Of a stretch of DNA of 64,000 nt, positions 41,181 through 56,320 are shown one piece after another (positions within the stretch are counted from its first letter, which is position 1; each line of letters starts with the position of its first letter). The translations under genes and the position numbers were made by a program. The DNA is from Pyrocephalus nanus (taxonomy: Eukaryota; Chordata; Aves; Passeriformes; Tyrannidae), in assembly GCA_038380795.1 (NCBI GenBank), contig CM076266.1, positions 32,810,145 to 32,874,144 of the forward strand, read 5' to 3'. Below the pieces are notes generated by a model, which was not told where the DNA came from, did not search any database, and was given only the letters and a program-made list of their open reading frames with translations.

Positions 41181-42929
41181 CAGGCAGCCAAGTTACTGCT
41201 TTGGAAACTTGTTATTTCTCACAGACTGACAGGTTTTGTATGCAACTAATCTTTTTTCTTCTTTCTCTTTTAACAGCCAGCTATCATTAAATGCTGAATT
41301 ACACCATCTTGCAAATTAGGAAATAAGTGAAGATGATTTTTTGTTGTTGTTGAGTAATGGCCAACACATTACAAGACGGATTTCTTCATGTGTTTTGACA
41401 AGTGTGATCTTGCTTTAATTATTTATGAAAATGCTTTGCAGTATGCCAATAGAAGTCCTACAGTATATTTTTGCATATTTTTAAAAAATGATGAACTCTT
41501 AGGAACATGTGACCTTTCTGCCACAGTCTGCAACTATGTCTCTGCTTAGAGGTAACGTGGGTGAGCAAATGACACCACCATTTGTGTGTTAGCATCTGAG
41601 TATGATGAGATTTCCTATTTAATGAAATCAGCTACAGCATATTCTTACCATAGATCTTCCTAAATTTTTATAGTTTTGTGGCCTTTAAAAGAAAAAAATA
41701 CAGACATGATACCCAAGGAAAACCTCAATACCAGAAAGAGATTCTAAAACTGAGGTGAAATTAAGTAGTTACTTTCACTAATTCAGTACCTACAGTTATA
41801 AAATAAGGGTGGGAACCAGATTCAAATCCTTTAGTTTTTTGTCGAATGACACAAACCCAGGACTATGATATTTTATGTCACTATAAAAATCCAATAGCAT
41901 GGAAGAAGTTGAAGGTTCAAAGGATGAAGTAAAAATGGCTACCTTTACACTATCTGAAAAATATTATAACATTTCACAAAAATAAACCAAATTTGTTAAT
42001 TTAGCCTAATAACTTTATATGGATATAGCACCTGTCATATTTTCAGCATGCGTTAGTATCTTCACTGTACTAAACACTACACAACTATTTTAAGCTGAAG
42101 GATGAAAATCACAGGTCTTTCCTTTAACTGTTAAAAAAGAACATTGCACTGGGGTACTCAAAGTTAACTATGAGAGCATCTGCCCTTTGATATCTTTTCT
42201 TTAGCATTTTTCACACTACCTTCTTCCTCGCATGCATACTGTTCACTGTGTGCACACCTCTAACTATTGCCCTACAGACATGGTTTAGCTGACATAGCTT
42301 CTCTGGTGGGTATCTCCCGCCTAGACATTGCCTACTTTCAATCTGTGTATGTTGCTACCACATCCTATGGACAGTCAGTTCATGCTCTGACAACCACAGT
42401 GCTGGGAAGCAGCTAGCAGAGTTGCCAGCAATGTAGGCTGACAGATTAAATTTTGCAAATACCAGCCTCCTAATCCTTAAATTCCCAATTTGATTTGAGA
42501 TTAGTTAGACAGTTAGAGACTACGCCAAAAAATTCCAGATGATCAGATCCTGTTCCCAAATTCCACCCCCTGGATACAGAGAGGTAGCAGCAAACAGAAA
42601 AAGGCTGAGAGCAGCCAAAGGCTGTGTGAGATCTCGGGGAATACCTGACCTACAGATGGAGAGTGAAGAGTCTCAAAGGGTTTTCAGTTTATTCTTTGAT
42701 TATGTCTACATCTATGATCACATTCGCATGCTAGTCAACACTTAAGGAAGTCCCTGAAAGACATAATTTGGAGGAAGTTATGAAGGGAAATATTTCCAGG
42801 AATGATGGTAATTCACTTGGCTTTACTCATGAATAAGAATTAATTCCCACAAGAAACTGTACAGCTGTCTTTGGAGACAATCAAGTCACACTACACTGCA
42901 TTGCTTTATCCCTTTCTAAGATGAAATTA

Positions 42930-43184
<255 letters not shown>

Positions 43185-45350
43185 CTACATTACAAGTATG
43201 AAACTGGCCCATATCTTTCTTTGCATAATAAAGATTATTCTGTCTTTCCTAGAAACATGTAAGGGGAACTAAGTAAGGCAAGTAATAACAGGACCACATC
43301 CCATAGCTTCAAAGTATATTTTAAAGTACCCAATAATTTAGATATAGGGCTTCAAACTCTTACCAGGCTCCAAAAATGGACGACTTTGGGTTCATCTGCT
43401 GTTTTTAGCCTATTGAATAGCACAGGATCCATGTGTGCATGCTGGATATCAGCCTTCAAAGGGAAACTGTTTGTGGCATGTGCCCTTCTAATCAGTACCT
43501 AATCTTGGCAGAGCTCTTGCATCTCTTGCCTTTTTCTACAAAAGGTAACACTTCCAATCTGCAATTCTGACACAGCAGGTTAGCAGCAGGTATCAGGACA
43601 TATGTAAAGAGTAAATGTGAGACCTGAAGTGCAAATTACATGAACAAGTAATTTTTTTTTTTTTTAATCTGTAAAAAAAGTAGCACAGCCCAGTAACACT
43701 TCCTTACCTACCTGAGGACCTGTAACATTAGGAAACCTCGCTGAGAAAAAGCAACTTATATATCATGACCCCATATCCTTTTATTGCCTTAATATTTCTA
43801 GATGGTCATTTGTTTGAGCCTATTGAAAAGCCAGTTACCCCTTTCAGGGGAAGGATGTGAAAACTCTACAATGCAAGATAAGACATGTGAACTACATCTT
43901 TCCAAAACATCTGCATTAGTTTTCTGAGATATGCTGTCATCATTCCTCACATTTATTGTGGATGTGCAATACATTTTCATGTTTCACCTAGCCCTCTGCT
44001 GCTTCTCAGATAAATCCCTCTAACTTTTCAACAGATATACAGGAATGACAGGATCTGTGAACTCAGATCTATCCAGAAATATTAGGCACTATCAGCAGAG
44101 CTAAATCTCAGAAGTACTAACAGCAGGCCCTAAAGAATATTACTCAATGGAAAAATCTAAGACAAGATTTACTGTACATGATATTTTTCAGATTACAAAG
44201 ATGATACATTTGTATTAAAGTCATGATTCATTGTCAACTCGTGCTACAGAATTCACAGAGGGCATCACAGAGCACGATGCAACCTCTGATTACTTGTGAG
44301 AGGAGGGCCCCATTTTTCCTTGGGTTAAGCTAGTATCAACCTCAAGGACAGACATTTCTTGAGAAGAAAATAAATGCTAAAGTGAAGTATTAAAGGTTCT
44401 GATTCTAAGCAAGGGATATCTTTCCACTGGGACCAATTTATTTATATAACAATAACGAGGGTGTGAAAAAAAAAAAACAGAAAAGTAAAATAACATGGTT
44501 CCATAAATTGTGACATTAAGACAACATCCAGAACTATACTCATCCTTTTCAGTATTAAATAAACTGAACTTGGCAGACCAAAAGTCTACAGGTTCCTACT
44601 GCACCAAGAAAACTTTAATGAAGTTTTTTCTTAATGAAAACTCAGATGAGAATGATCATTTCTTTTCAACAGTAATTTTTGGTATTTGAGATAGAGAGTG
44701 CTCTGTTATTGATCTCTGCACAGCCACCCTGCTTGAATCGATAATCTATTAGTACTTCTAAATTAGATTCATCAAATGCCCTTGAGAGGCCTCAAACATT
44801 CCTTGCCTTATTCCATACTTGTACATGAATTATGGTGACTTTCAATGAGTCTATGGAATGGTAAAATTTTAGCTTTAAAACTCTAATACCAGCAGACAAT
44901 GTGTTTCGTACTAGCTCATTCAACTCTCCCAGTCCATCTAAAAGGCAGTTTTTAGGCTCCCCATGGGAAAACAAGGTTGTATCATTCAATAAAACAACTG
45001 CACTCCTGCAATCCTTTTGTGATTTCAGTTTGGGAAAAGCAGTCTTTGAGGAATAATACTGATTCACTTCTGCTTTATTCATAATTTCATCCTAAACAAG
45101 CACCAGTATCCAATAGTAGTGCTCAAACCACAAACAATATGTACTTCAGAGAGGTCTGTCAGCATCGTCAAAACACCAGGAGCTTGCGATAGATACCCAG
45201 AAGAGATTAAGCAACTCAGTTCATAAATACCCAACATAGTCAGCAAGTGAGGAGTTGAAGATAAAGCTAGAGAATATTTTTCAGGACAATTTGAAACGGT
45301 ATACAGCAATGGAAGAGCCAATGGAAATCAAAAGATCCTCCACAGAACAC

Positions 45351-45401
45351 CTATATATAAATAGATAGATATATCTATATATATATATATCTGTATATAT
45401 C
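45351..45401. repeat. AT/GATA microsatellite
   Basis: CTATATATAA is followed by ATAGATAGATATATC and then an (AT)n run. It is a short imperfect dinucleotide/tetranucleotide microsatellite that could form a hairpin. Confidence 0.85.
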
Positions 45402-45473
45402 TTTGCACCACTAAAAGGACTTAATCTACTAAATATAACACTTGCATCAGCTAAACAACCATCTAGAGAGACT

Positions 45474-45549
45474 GGTTGGGTTTTGGGTTGGGTTGAGTTT
45501 TTCAGGGGTTTTTTTTGGTTGGTTGGTTTGGTGTGGGTTTTTTTTGGTA
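45474..45549 (-). repeat. Degenerate G/T-rich tract (complement of the A/C-rich class)
   Basis: Repeated TTGGG, GGTTGGTTGG and T8 blocks. On the minus strand this is the same kind of A/C-rich degenerate sequence as at 5.6, 14.9 and 57.0 kb. It resembles telomere sequence superficially but lacks TTAGGG units. Confidence 0.85.
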
Positions 45550-46570
45550 ACAGAGCCTAGTTTGGGCACATTCACTTTTGATCACAGGCAGGATGTATAA
45601 TTTTCTGGAGAAGGTTTGAACCCAGGATACACATGCTCAGCTCTTAATCCAGCTGACTTACTATTCTTCCTTAAATTTAGCTTTTTTAAACTCTTGATTT
45701 GAAAATGTACGTACTGCCAGTATGGAAGTGCAAAAGTCCAGTGCAGGCATCTGTGGCAATTCATGCTCAGCAGGTAAAAAGTGTTATTTTTGTAACATGT
45801 TGGCAGCTAGCGAATGCACAACAGCAGAAGGGCTTTCTTCTATGCATGTCTGCACATGCAAGGCAGAAAAAATGAAAGGATGGGGGGCCAAGAGTTGACA
45901 TTTACAGAAGAGGCATTTTTAAAGCAGTCTCACAGTTTTAGGAGGAATTCAAGGGGAAAAAAAAATAAAAAAGGAAAAGAAAAAAAAGCAACTTCTTTCC
46001 ATGCCCTACTGTCTTGTCCTGTGGGATGTGACACTTTAGGGTCCCTACTCACCTGAGAAAACAGAGTCTCAGTGCTGTCACCCAACACCTGAATGCCGCT
46101 TAAGCACACAGGGACTCTCAAACAATCGGTCACTTCACAATTCTTAAGATGTCTGAAATATTTCTAAAGGTTAGATAAAGTAGCAGATAAGATCTTTAAA
46201 AGCACAGCGTGCTTTGTGAGAGCTAATTTACTGCCAGCTAAACCGTGTTGACAGATGGAGAAGGTATTTTACTTTGAGACCAGCTAGAAGCAGGCAGGCA
46301 CTATGAAATGCCTCGTGTTCTGAACTTAGATTATTAAGCTTGCATGCTAATGCACACTTTGGACAGTCGAGTTTTAAAAGAATAAGAAGTTGTAAAGCAA
46401 ATGGCATTTCCTGGATAGCCTCAAGGGAATTTTGAATACTGAGCTCAGGGTCCCTGGTGGGAAGCAGCAATTTCAGCTAATTAGGGTGAATAGCAAAGTG
46501 TTGCATTTGGTCAAAACATTCTGTTAACCCCCATTTTTGTTGGCACCAACAAGAGTCTGGATTTTTTGCC

Positions 46571-46589
46571 TTTTTTTTTTTTTTTTTTT
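46571..46589. repeat. Poly-T tract
   Basis: A run of 19 T in the RARB intron. Confidence 0.85.
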
Positions 46590-47075
46590 GTGAATTCACT
46601 GCAGGAGTGCAAGGCACACAGCTCACATACATTAGGCAGAAAGTCAAAGGAAACGCCAAAGTTCAACTAAAGTACAAGTAATTAGAACCAGATTCTCTGC
46701 TGCTTGTATGTGTGCATTTGATTGTAGAAGTTATTTATAAGCCTCCAAACATTTGAAAAAATAACTATATACTGTAGATCATTTAATTTTTATGTCTCGT
46801 CTGGAAAAAAAAGTCTGCTTTTAATCATCTTCCAGGAAAGAGCCAGGAACTGGGAAAGTGGGTCTCAATTGTTTCAATACAAATTTCTTTCTTTCATGTG
46901 CCACATAAAACTATACTATAAAATTAAATCCAAAATATCATTGACTTCACTCCCCCCTCCAATTTTTTTTTTAATAAAAAACTTCTTTGAATTTGTCATG
47001 CTTAAATAGTTTGCATTGTTATGAGGGTTTGGGTTTTTTTAAACTCTTGTTTGGAAGACAGACAAGGGGAGAAGG

Positions 47076-47091
47076 AAAAAAAAAAAAAAAA
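47076..47091 (+). repeat. Poly-A tract grading into GA-rich sequence
   Basis: A run of about 16 A followed by GAAAGAGTGAGAGAGAAAG. Confidence 0.8.
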
Positions 47092-50000
47092 GAAAGAGTG
47101 AGAGAGAAAGAAAACATTATCGTGGAGACTTGCCAGCCTTGACTTAGTAACCTGGCCATGACCCTCCAGCGAGTGTGTGTTTGACCCGGTCACACATGAC
47201 TCTAGCTGCGTACTGTTGCTGGGTTATAAGTCCCAGATATTTTTACCATATATACAACAGGTGGGAATCATAGGCAACAGAAAGAGGAAAACAAAATCTT
47301 CCCTTGTGGGAAGACTCCCCTTTTCTCCCTTGCAAAGAAAACAGCACAAAGCAAAGAAGTTGTGCTACTATTTCACGCTTGCTGCGCTGGAGCGGTGTTT
47401 TACCCGGGGGTGGACGCATGGAGGTGGAGTGGGCTGAGGGCAGGAGGACAGAGGAAAAGGCTCAGAGGAAGCAACGTGCAAATTTTAATCAATGCAGGAT
47501 GAATTACCACAGTCAAAAATCTTTCCTTACAGGGCTGGATATGCACTGAGGTTCAGGAAGAAATGCTTGTTATTGCAAGCAAACACAACGCACCTAGATT
47601 AAAATATACAATAACTTCAGATTGAGATGTTATTATCGGGATTTGCAGAAGTACTTAGGAAAGTTTGTTTTCCACATTTGAAGGTTTTATTATTTGCATT
47701 TGGGTAGCTGCACACATCTGCCTTAAAGCTATGATGTTAAATATATTCTATTATAGTTCTTGGTTACAATACTTCCAACATTAACTTTAATCAAGTCATA
47801 GTTCACCTCTACAAGACTGTCCTTAAAAAAGGGTGGTATTTGGGATGAAAGCCAAAAAAACCCTCCAAGTCGTCAGGTTTGCACTCAGTCTGAAAGAGGC
47901 ATTCCACTTTCAACAGGGACATCAGAAGATGAGGCTCCATGACCTTGTTTCTTCTTGAGGGTGCGCAATCCAAAATGATCCTTTTTTGTTATTCTAAAAG
48001 CTAAAAGAGTATCCCACAGATTTTCACTGTGTGCTGCTAAGGATTCCTACAGTATTATTAAAGTAACAACAAAACTAACAAGAGGTAGAGGTTCTGGAGC
48101 TCAGAAGCCAAATCTGCAAGGACTGGATCAATGGGCAAAACTGCACACAAGGTCACCTAAAAGGAGCCCCAGACCCAGGTCACTTTAAGGGCCATGCCGA
48201 GGGCACAGGCTGCTGCTGCCAACAGCTATCTCAGACAAGGTGCAAGTCCTGATAGGCGCAGCTGAGTTGGCAGGAGTTTTCTAAAGCTGAAGGACTTTTG
48301 CTGTTACAACTCCTGTCAATTAAAGAGCGATACGGACAGCTGGCTTCTGTCCCGAAGCATCTGGGAGAAGAGGGGTGCTGCTGAACTCTGCCCTTTGCCT
48401 CATGAGTACAAGAAGCAGTTAAGCACACTCTCTGCTCTGATATCCTCACGCTAATGAAGTTCCAAGTACAAATTTGGCCATTGCTACATAGCAGGCAGAC
48501 ATACCATCAGGACAGTATTTTCTTCCCCCACCCTCTTGCATCTCATGTATTTAGACAGTACACTATTTTGGGCAGGGCCTCAGAATATGCTGTACAGTAA
48601 CCAGCACTGCAGGACCTTCCAGTGCTACTCCAATGCAAATAATGGTAATGATCGTGATGCTGCCAAGTCAAAAGATTTTTGAAAGAATGAACCTTGAAAG
48701 GCCTCCACAGCCTTGAGGGGAGCCATTACTTGCAAAGCAGGTCCTTGGAGCACCTTCATTTTAACTATTTCAGCATTTCAGTGTTGAAACACAGACTAAT
48801 TTTAAAGTATGATTTTTTAAAAAAAGAAGGCTTCTTCATATTCAGCAAATGCCTTGCTGTGTACACCAAGTTGTATTTGGCAACTGGAATGGCAGAAGTG
48901 TTTACACTCATCTGCTGCATCTTCCCTGGCTTAGAACTGGAAGAGAGAGAGCTACATCCTATTCCTTCATACCTTTCATCAACAACATTGCCAAGTTTCA
49001 ATTGCAAATCTGTAATGCTAACCAGCAGAGTCATGTAACATAAGTCAACAGAGTCAGTGGATACTGATCTTGGCCACACGACAGGAGTATAGCCCTTTGA
49101 AACCTGTATTTATATCAGGTGATTAGGGCCAAGAAATAAAGTTTAGCATCCTACTACCAGTATAGCAGAGCTATCCAGATTTTTTGCCATAAATCAGAAG
49201 ACAACAGCATCTATCTTTTGGTTATCCTTCTGTTCAACTCTCTCAATACAATTTCTGTTCTTTAGCAGCTAACATTTTCATTTGTAGCACAGATTTTATT
49301 ATTTCTGGAAAAGTCCTCTCTCATTTGCCCGGTGCCCTCTATTGTGGGCCCTCTAATGCACCCCAAAGTCTGCATGTGCACCCCACTCACCTGCCCACTG
49401 TGAGGGAGGACAGGGCTGGGTGCCTCCTGCCCCCAAGAGCCACCACTGCTGCTAGCAAGGAACTTGGGAGAGACGATGAAACCCCTGCCTTCATTTTCTG
49501 ATTGCCATGGCCAGCAGAGAATCAACTTTCTGTAAGACTACACCACCGTATATACAACTACACAGGAATGTCTTGGCAGACAACAGACGTGCCCGAGAGG
49601 AATCCTGAATCCTCTCCTGAAGGCAACTCAGCAGCAGCCATGCACGTGGACACCGTGTACCACACAGGCATAAGCAACACCAGAAACTGCCACAAAAACC
49701 TCTACTCTTGACTATACTGTCCAAGCCCCATATATCTCCAAGATTCAAGTCTAAATCTAGCAGGCTAGTGTTAAATTTTGAGCACATCCCATCTGGAAAA
49801 CACCAATTTACACAATCACATATTTCTGAATGAAAATACCTTTAAAAACCTTCTTCTGAAGCTGCTGCATCTTTTTGTTGTGTCCCACAGGTATTCTGGG
49901 GAGAGCCATCACTGCAATCACTTTTGGTGCTTCTCCCAGTAAAGCCAGGACTTTTGGCACCTGCATACTGCACACACATATTTATATTTACTACAGCTAG

Positions 50001-53000
50001 TAGTAAAGGACAACGAGGAGGCTGCAGCTGCTCTGTAGGTTTGCAATGCCTGTTTCTCAAGCACCAGCTCCACTAAACCCTGGGGTAGTATGTAGAACTA
50101 ATATCACCCTTTCAAAGAAAATGATACTGATTTTCAGGCTGATTTTTTTTTTTTTTAACAGTTATATCACCAAAGCTGTTCAACATTTGGGTTTATGTGT
50201 CCATGTAGCCAGAGAGATGCATTTACACCTGAGCAAATGTGGAAAGCAGAAAGCTTGTCAGGATTAATTATATCAGGGCCAGGAACTGCGTCTGGTTATA
50301 CCTGTGTTACTCTCAAGACAGTGAGACTTAATGACGCGCTAGTAACTGAGAACAGGAGCGTCTTTCGCTAAATAAATGGCCAGGCACACACCACGAGCGA
50401 GCCAGGGTGAAAGTAAGAGTAGAGACAGGATGGCCGCGGGGTTTGGCAGGCAGAATTTACAGGGCAGCAGCTCATCACTTTGTATTAAGCGCCTACCTTC
50501 AAAATGGAAAAGAAAACATGTTAAATGAAAAAAATAAATCGTATGGAAAACTGAAGAAAAACATCCGAAAGATGCTAGCTCTGTAGTTTTTTCAGGTCGG
50601 TGATTTTCTGCCTGTCCACTACCATGGAAAACCGCATCAGTCTCAAGTGAAAATTCTGCATTACTGCAAAACTGAAAAATAGGATCTTATTTAAACAAAA
50701 GTGCATAATTGTGCTATCATGTGCACGAAGCTAGATTTTCCTTTGAAAATTAACTTTTCTTACAATTCAGACCTGATTGCTTTAGCTGTAAATTCCTATA
50801 GTCAGATTCTTATGTGGAATAAAGTGGCATAGGCAAAGAAGAGACACAAATATAGAGAAGATGAGAACTCTGCTCTTTTTTTTTCTTTATTTATGAAAAT
50901 GGAAGTCTATTTCTGTGGCCTGTTGATATAAATGTGGTGTAACAAATTCATCATTTTTTCCCTACGGGATCAAAAATTAGAAGAAAAGGCCCATTGTTAG
51001 GAATGAAACACTTAAAAATAAAGGGGTCTGATTCTTTTTTCAGATATGTTTTACGGTGTTGCTACTCCACCAATTCCACGAAAGACTCTTGACTTGTAAA
51101 AATAAATGAGAGAAAACTCAGATCCAATATCTTCAATAAGAAATAAAACTTTCAAGGGCAGTGAAAGAGCTGCTATAATCTCTACACATATCCAGATATT
51201 TTACTAAGTCATAAAGTCTCCATTTATAGTTATTAAATGTTTTACAGTGTTTTGAGGATTTTTATTTTTAAATCTTTTCAAGCGTTGAAACAGAATAATT
51301 CAGAGTATTATTCTAAAGGAATGATTTTATTCCTCAAAACTCACCTCCTATACAAGTTGGTATTAGTTTTCAGTATTACTATGTCTGCCAAATAAATTTT
51401 TTATTTTCTATATATTCAACATATGACACTATTCATCACGACTTTCTCCTGTGGCTTGAATCCAGCAAGAAAAGGAGTGTTTTAATATCTTTAATCATGT
51501 AATACTATTACACAGTTGTTCAGTACCACATGGACAAAATAAAACTGTTGTGCTCTCCTTGGAAATGCAGTAAAACTGACTTGCTGTGTAATATTTTACA
51601 TATCATTTTATTTCTCAAACTCTAGGACCATTAGTTCAGAATATTTTGATCTTTAGGTGTTTTTAAATCCTAAAATTAATAGAGTGACTCAACAAGAGCC
51701 AATTCAGTGATCAAAACTACTAGTATAGTAGCAGTTAAAATGCTTATCATCCCAATTAATTTGTATTACAGCCACACTGCTGGATATTACTAATTGATTT
51801 ATATACCCTACTTTCTATACCCATTTACAAGGGCAATTATGAACTCCATCACATATGTTTAAATGGGTTACATTAGAACAGTATCTAAAAACTTGACTGC
51901 TGAGCTTAAAATCTTTAAGAACAGGTAAATTCTTCATTAATGGGTATGCTATCAATCCACTACAAATGGCCTATAACCTTTCAAGGCAGCACACGGCACT
52001 AATATTTTACTTTTCATGGGCAGTTTGAGGTTGATTCCTGTGATGAGCTTCACCACTATCTTTAATTGTTTTTAAAATTGCATATTATAGGCAGCAATAA
52101 ACACAAATTAGTATCATACCATCCACAGCTTTCTGCAAGGCACGGTTTCTATAAACAAGTTAAAACGCATACATCTGTAAATAATAAGTATAAGTATGCT
52201 GAACTTAATGAATAAGGGCACTAAAAGAAATTGAACAGTAGGGGTTCAGCAATTAGAGTAACTGCCCATTTTATTAAAAATGTATTGTTTCCAGCTTTTG
52301 CTTTAGAAGGCTTTTACTGCTCTGCTAATTCTAAGTTTTGATTTCCTTAGAAAAGGAGGTCTAAAAACTCTATTTTTCTTTGACAGCCCCCTGTCACAAA
52401 GCCACTCACCTTTTTTACAAGGCAAGGGACAACTGTGAAGCTTTATATCTCACTGCTCGGGATCTCACTCTCCAGCCCTTGCTGCAGACCTTTTTTTTGG
52501 CATTATTCCACCCAGAGGTACGATTCTTTATTGAGTAAGGTTTCATTCCACAACGAAGCTGGGATGAAACCTGCTGAACCAGCAAAACCCCAGGCAGCCG
52601 CCCTCCGGCCCCTTCCCAGAGGTTACCAACACTCTGGCAGAGTGGGGAGGGGAAGAGCACGCGTCCAGCTTCCCAGCCATGCTGCTGCAAAACAGGGCCA
52701 TTTGTTAAAGCTGGCAAGGCTCGGGGCCATGAAATGGAGCCATGAGTTTCCTCCTGCTGTTCAGCAGCAGCCTCCTGCAAGAAGACAGGGCAGTGTGTAG
52801 ACTGGGAGAAGGAAAGGTAGCTCCTTGAACCAGGCAGATATGTCTCCTATTCCCCACATTACTGCAGTGAACCCTGGGCTACCTTTGCTGTTAAATAGAT
52901 GTTTGACATCCGTGTAGCTTACTTTCCGAGTAAGTGTTAAGATTATTCCTTACACTAGCCTAATTGCACCCACGTTGCTGCTCTGCTGCAACTGTGGGGG

Positions 53001-53503
53001 TATAATTGAAACAATACATTATTTCCATTTAGGCATGACACAATAACAGGAAAAAAAGGCTTTCATCACTTGAGCTTATCTGCAACTAGAAGGGCAGTCA
53101 GACCAAAACTTAACCTTGCTGACATCCTCCAGGACACATATATTTGCAATATCTGAGACCAAAACAGGGGCACAGCAAGCCAGACCAGAACACTGCAGCA
53201 CTAAGAGCAGCTCACCCCAACATTTCTGATGCTAATGTAAGATATACAATTTTATGGAATATTTAAGAACTGCACATTGCCACTATCTTTTGAGGGGACA
53301 AATAAAACATAGAATTCACCAACCTTTAATGCTCGCCTGATCAAAATTTCAATATTTCTGAACTGAATACCTGCCAGACAAAAAATGGTAATGCGGGTAG
53401 GTAACCATGTAAACTAAACCAGGTAATATTAAAACTAAAACACTACCAGATTTCCTTTCCTTGGAATTCACAGTGCCTTGATATTGAGTTTATAGAATAT
53501 TGT

Positions 53504-53540
53504 CGTTTTGTTGTTTGTTGGTTTGTTTTTTTTTTCTTTT
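53504..53540. repeat. Short (TTTG)n and poly-T tract
   Basis: GTTTTGTTGTTTGTTGGTTT is followed by a T run: a small G/T-rich low-complexity tract. Confidence 0.75.
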
Positions 53541-56059
53541 AACTTTCCACCATGACAGTCAACCTGGCAAACATCCCTCAGCCCCTCTCATAGCAGGTGC
53601 AGCAGAAGCCAAGAGCTGGGAAGGAACGTGGTGTCCTCGAGCCAAGTGGTAGCAGCACTCTAACTGTGGCTCAGGGCACACCTCCACACTCTGCCTAGAA
53701 GAGCAAAGATCAATAAAATAAGACATTCACAAGAGCCTGGAGACAAGATGAGTACCGTGACTGGAGAGCACATTTTCCAATATTCTGTTTTCCTGTTCTC
53801 TACCTGCAGTGGATTTTCCTATTAAACCCTTGGAGCGAGGAGTGCTCATAATTTCACCTGTATGTTGTCTGTCATTACCATTCTCACTCAGAAGAGAAAA
53901 AATATGCACACATTGTACTGCAGGCAAACACCGCTGTGCTAACAGCATTTCCTAGTGACCTGGTCTTTCTTATTCAATACCTAACTTCAACAGTGACTTA
54001 GGGTTTTTTTCTTCTCCAGATAAGCTGCTCACAGTCGACTGCAATATCCCAGCCTTGCAAACAGGAAAAGTTTCAACCATACTTTATAAAGAATATGGAA
54101 AAAAGATAGTACTTTATTTCCAAAAAGCTGGAAAAGCAGTATTCTGTCCTGATGCCTGCTGTCCCAAGAAACTTAAGGCAAAACTTATCCTCTGAAAAAG
54201 GGAAGTTATTATTTTCCAAAGTGATTAAAATCCAGAAAATATCTGGCTAACATGATCTAATAATTTTTAAATGTCTGTATTATTAATATTCAATATTACA
54301 CATATGCATATAAGCATGTTTCACAAAGCATACTTTTTTGGGGGTAGGAAGGGGGGATTGGACTTTTCCTGCCACATTTGAGAGATTTGGGTCATCATTT
54401 ACTGTAGAAATTAAGCTCTCTTTAAAAATGCTTTTCCAGTTGTCATGGTTAGAAAGATACACTATTAAGTGAAAATTCATTCAGTGCCATCTTTCCAAAT
54501 TTTCTGAAGGACTCCTTTAGTGCATCTGCTCATACTGAAAGAATTCTGAAGCCACACCAAAGTATTACTGACAACACACCAAGGCTGTTAAAAAAAATTA
54601 GATAGCAGTGAAACTATCTTAAGATCCAGAAAACCTCTAACCTGTAGCTTTAGTATTTCATGAATCACTGTGGCAAGGCACAGCAGACATTTTAAGGAAT
54701 TAGTAAAATACAGTGCCAGAGACCTGTTAGAATTGCTCTTAATTAACTGCTTTTAATTTCTTAGTATATGTCTAAGTCTGACCACTACTCGGCAGCATAT
54801 AATTGCCCCAAATTGTAATATACCTAGGTAAGCTTTCCACAGAGTAAGTTTAGCATTATTTCGTTTACTTCCCTTTCTGATCTTGTTTTGTGTCTCATTA
54901 TGTGGACCTGCTGGAAATTTGGGGGAATCTTCTTTTTCCATACTATACCACCAGATACAAGTTTGTCATCTAAATATGACAATCTATAAAAACAGTAATT
55001 AAAAAAAATCATAACCTGTGAACTCATGGAATGCTCTCTGAGAAAACTCACGTCTGATCACCTTACCCTGGGACCAGCCAATCCCAGTGGGACAGAGGCA
55101 TATTTTGGAAAGCTCTCACACCAACCAGGCACAGGGAAGACCCCTGTTTCATGGCACCCCTGGCATTTGCAAAGCAGTTTGCCTGATCACTGCCTTCTAT
55201 TGTTTCCCGAGATAAGCAGGGCCCCAGTGAACAATTAAAGCTTTCAATAAATAATCTGCAAGCACATTCATTTGATTTACTGTTATTTGATACAGCAGTT
55301 AGTTTCAATGGGGCAGTTACTATTGATCACGTAAAGTACTACAGACAAACATGAAACACTTCCAGAACTCCATGGATTATTACTCTTTATCTGCCACTCA
55401 TCTGGGTTACTTGTAATGGTTGTGAAATTTAAAATCAATAACAACAATTAGCGTTCGGTATACTCTGAGGAATGAATCATGTGAAGTATGTTTTGTTACA
55501 AAAATGAAAGGCTGGAGAGCTTGCAAATGTGAAAGACTCTTGCAAACAGCCAAACTCTGAAATAATTCATCCTGGTATTAGAAAGTGTCCAATCAAGGGG
55601 GTAAAGAAAAGAAAAAACTGGTATTTTAAATGCACACGCAAGCTTACACACAATTATAAAAAGGTATTGGTAAGATTTTCAAAGGAATATAAAACTTTCA
55701 ATAAGGCTAGTGAGAAAGACACACCAAAGTTTTCCTTAGAAAATTCCACTACAAGTCCTACAATTTCATACTTGCTCCTTGACCTCTACAGGAGTTTTGG
55801 GTTGTTAACCATGGCAGGACTTGCACCTATGTAGAAAATTTAGGACATAGGAACAGGTCTGACTCCTCTTCCCATTAGCTTTTACTGGAGTATATCACCA
55901 AAAAAAGTATCTAAATGTAAGAAATGAATGCAAAATGAAATTAATAAAGCTGGAAACTAATTTTAAGGTATACATGTTGAAAAACACCTTCTTTCTTCAG
56001 ATTCATAGAAATTAGTTGTGAATCTAATGAAATGGATGGAAATAACAGTATTGTGAAAT

Positions 56060-56320
56060 CTCTGCTAGAGTAATAATTCTAGATAATTAAAATGCAAAGC
56101 AATAAGAGAAATGTTTTATCATTAAACTGTAACCAGAGCTCTGTGTGAAATCATCCATTCAGAAGACTTGTTTTTCATCAATTATTTGTTATTTATCTGA
56201 TGTAAATATAAGAAGGTCTGATTAAAATGTATGACTCCTTATGCAGCTTCTTGTCATTAAGACCAATGAAAGCATTCTGAAGACCATAATGAAATAATTA
56301 TGTTTGCCTTTAAGAATCCT
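56060..56320. other. Candidate AT-rich regulatory segment
   Basis: This non-repetitive AT-rich stretch has recurring homeodomain and GATA-type cores, for example CAATTA (56179-56184), TTATCT (56193-56198) and ATAATTA (56294-56300). There are no open reading frames or repeats. Conservation is untested. Confidence 0.18.

Noticed and set aside
45474..45549. Interstitial telomere-like G/T tract
   Set aside because: It has no TTAGGG units; the GGGTT and GGTT spacing is irregular, so it is low-complexity sequence.
52415..52800. Overlapping 121-codon open frames on both strands
   Set aside because: A GC-richer patch lowers stop density in both directions; neither product resembles a known protein.
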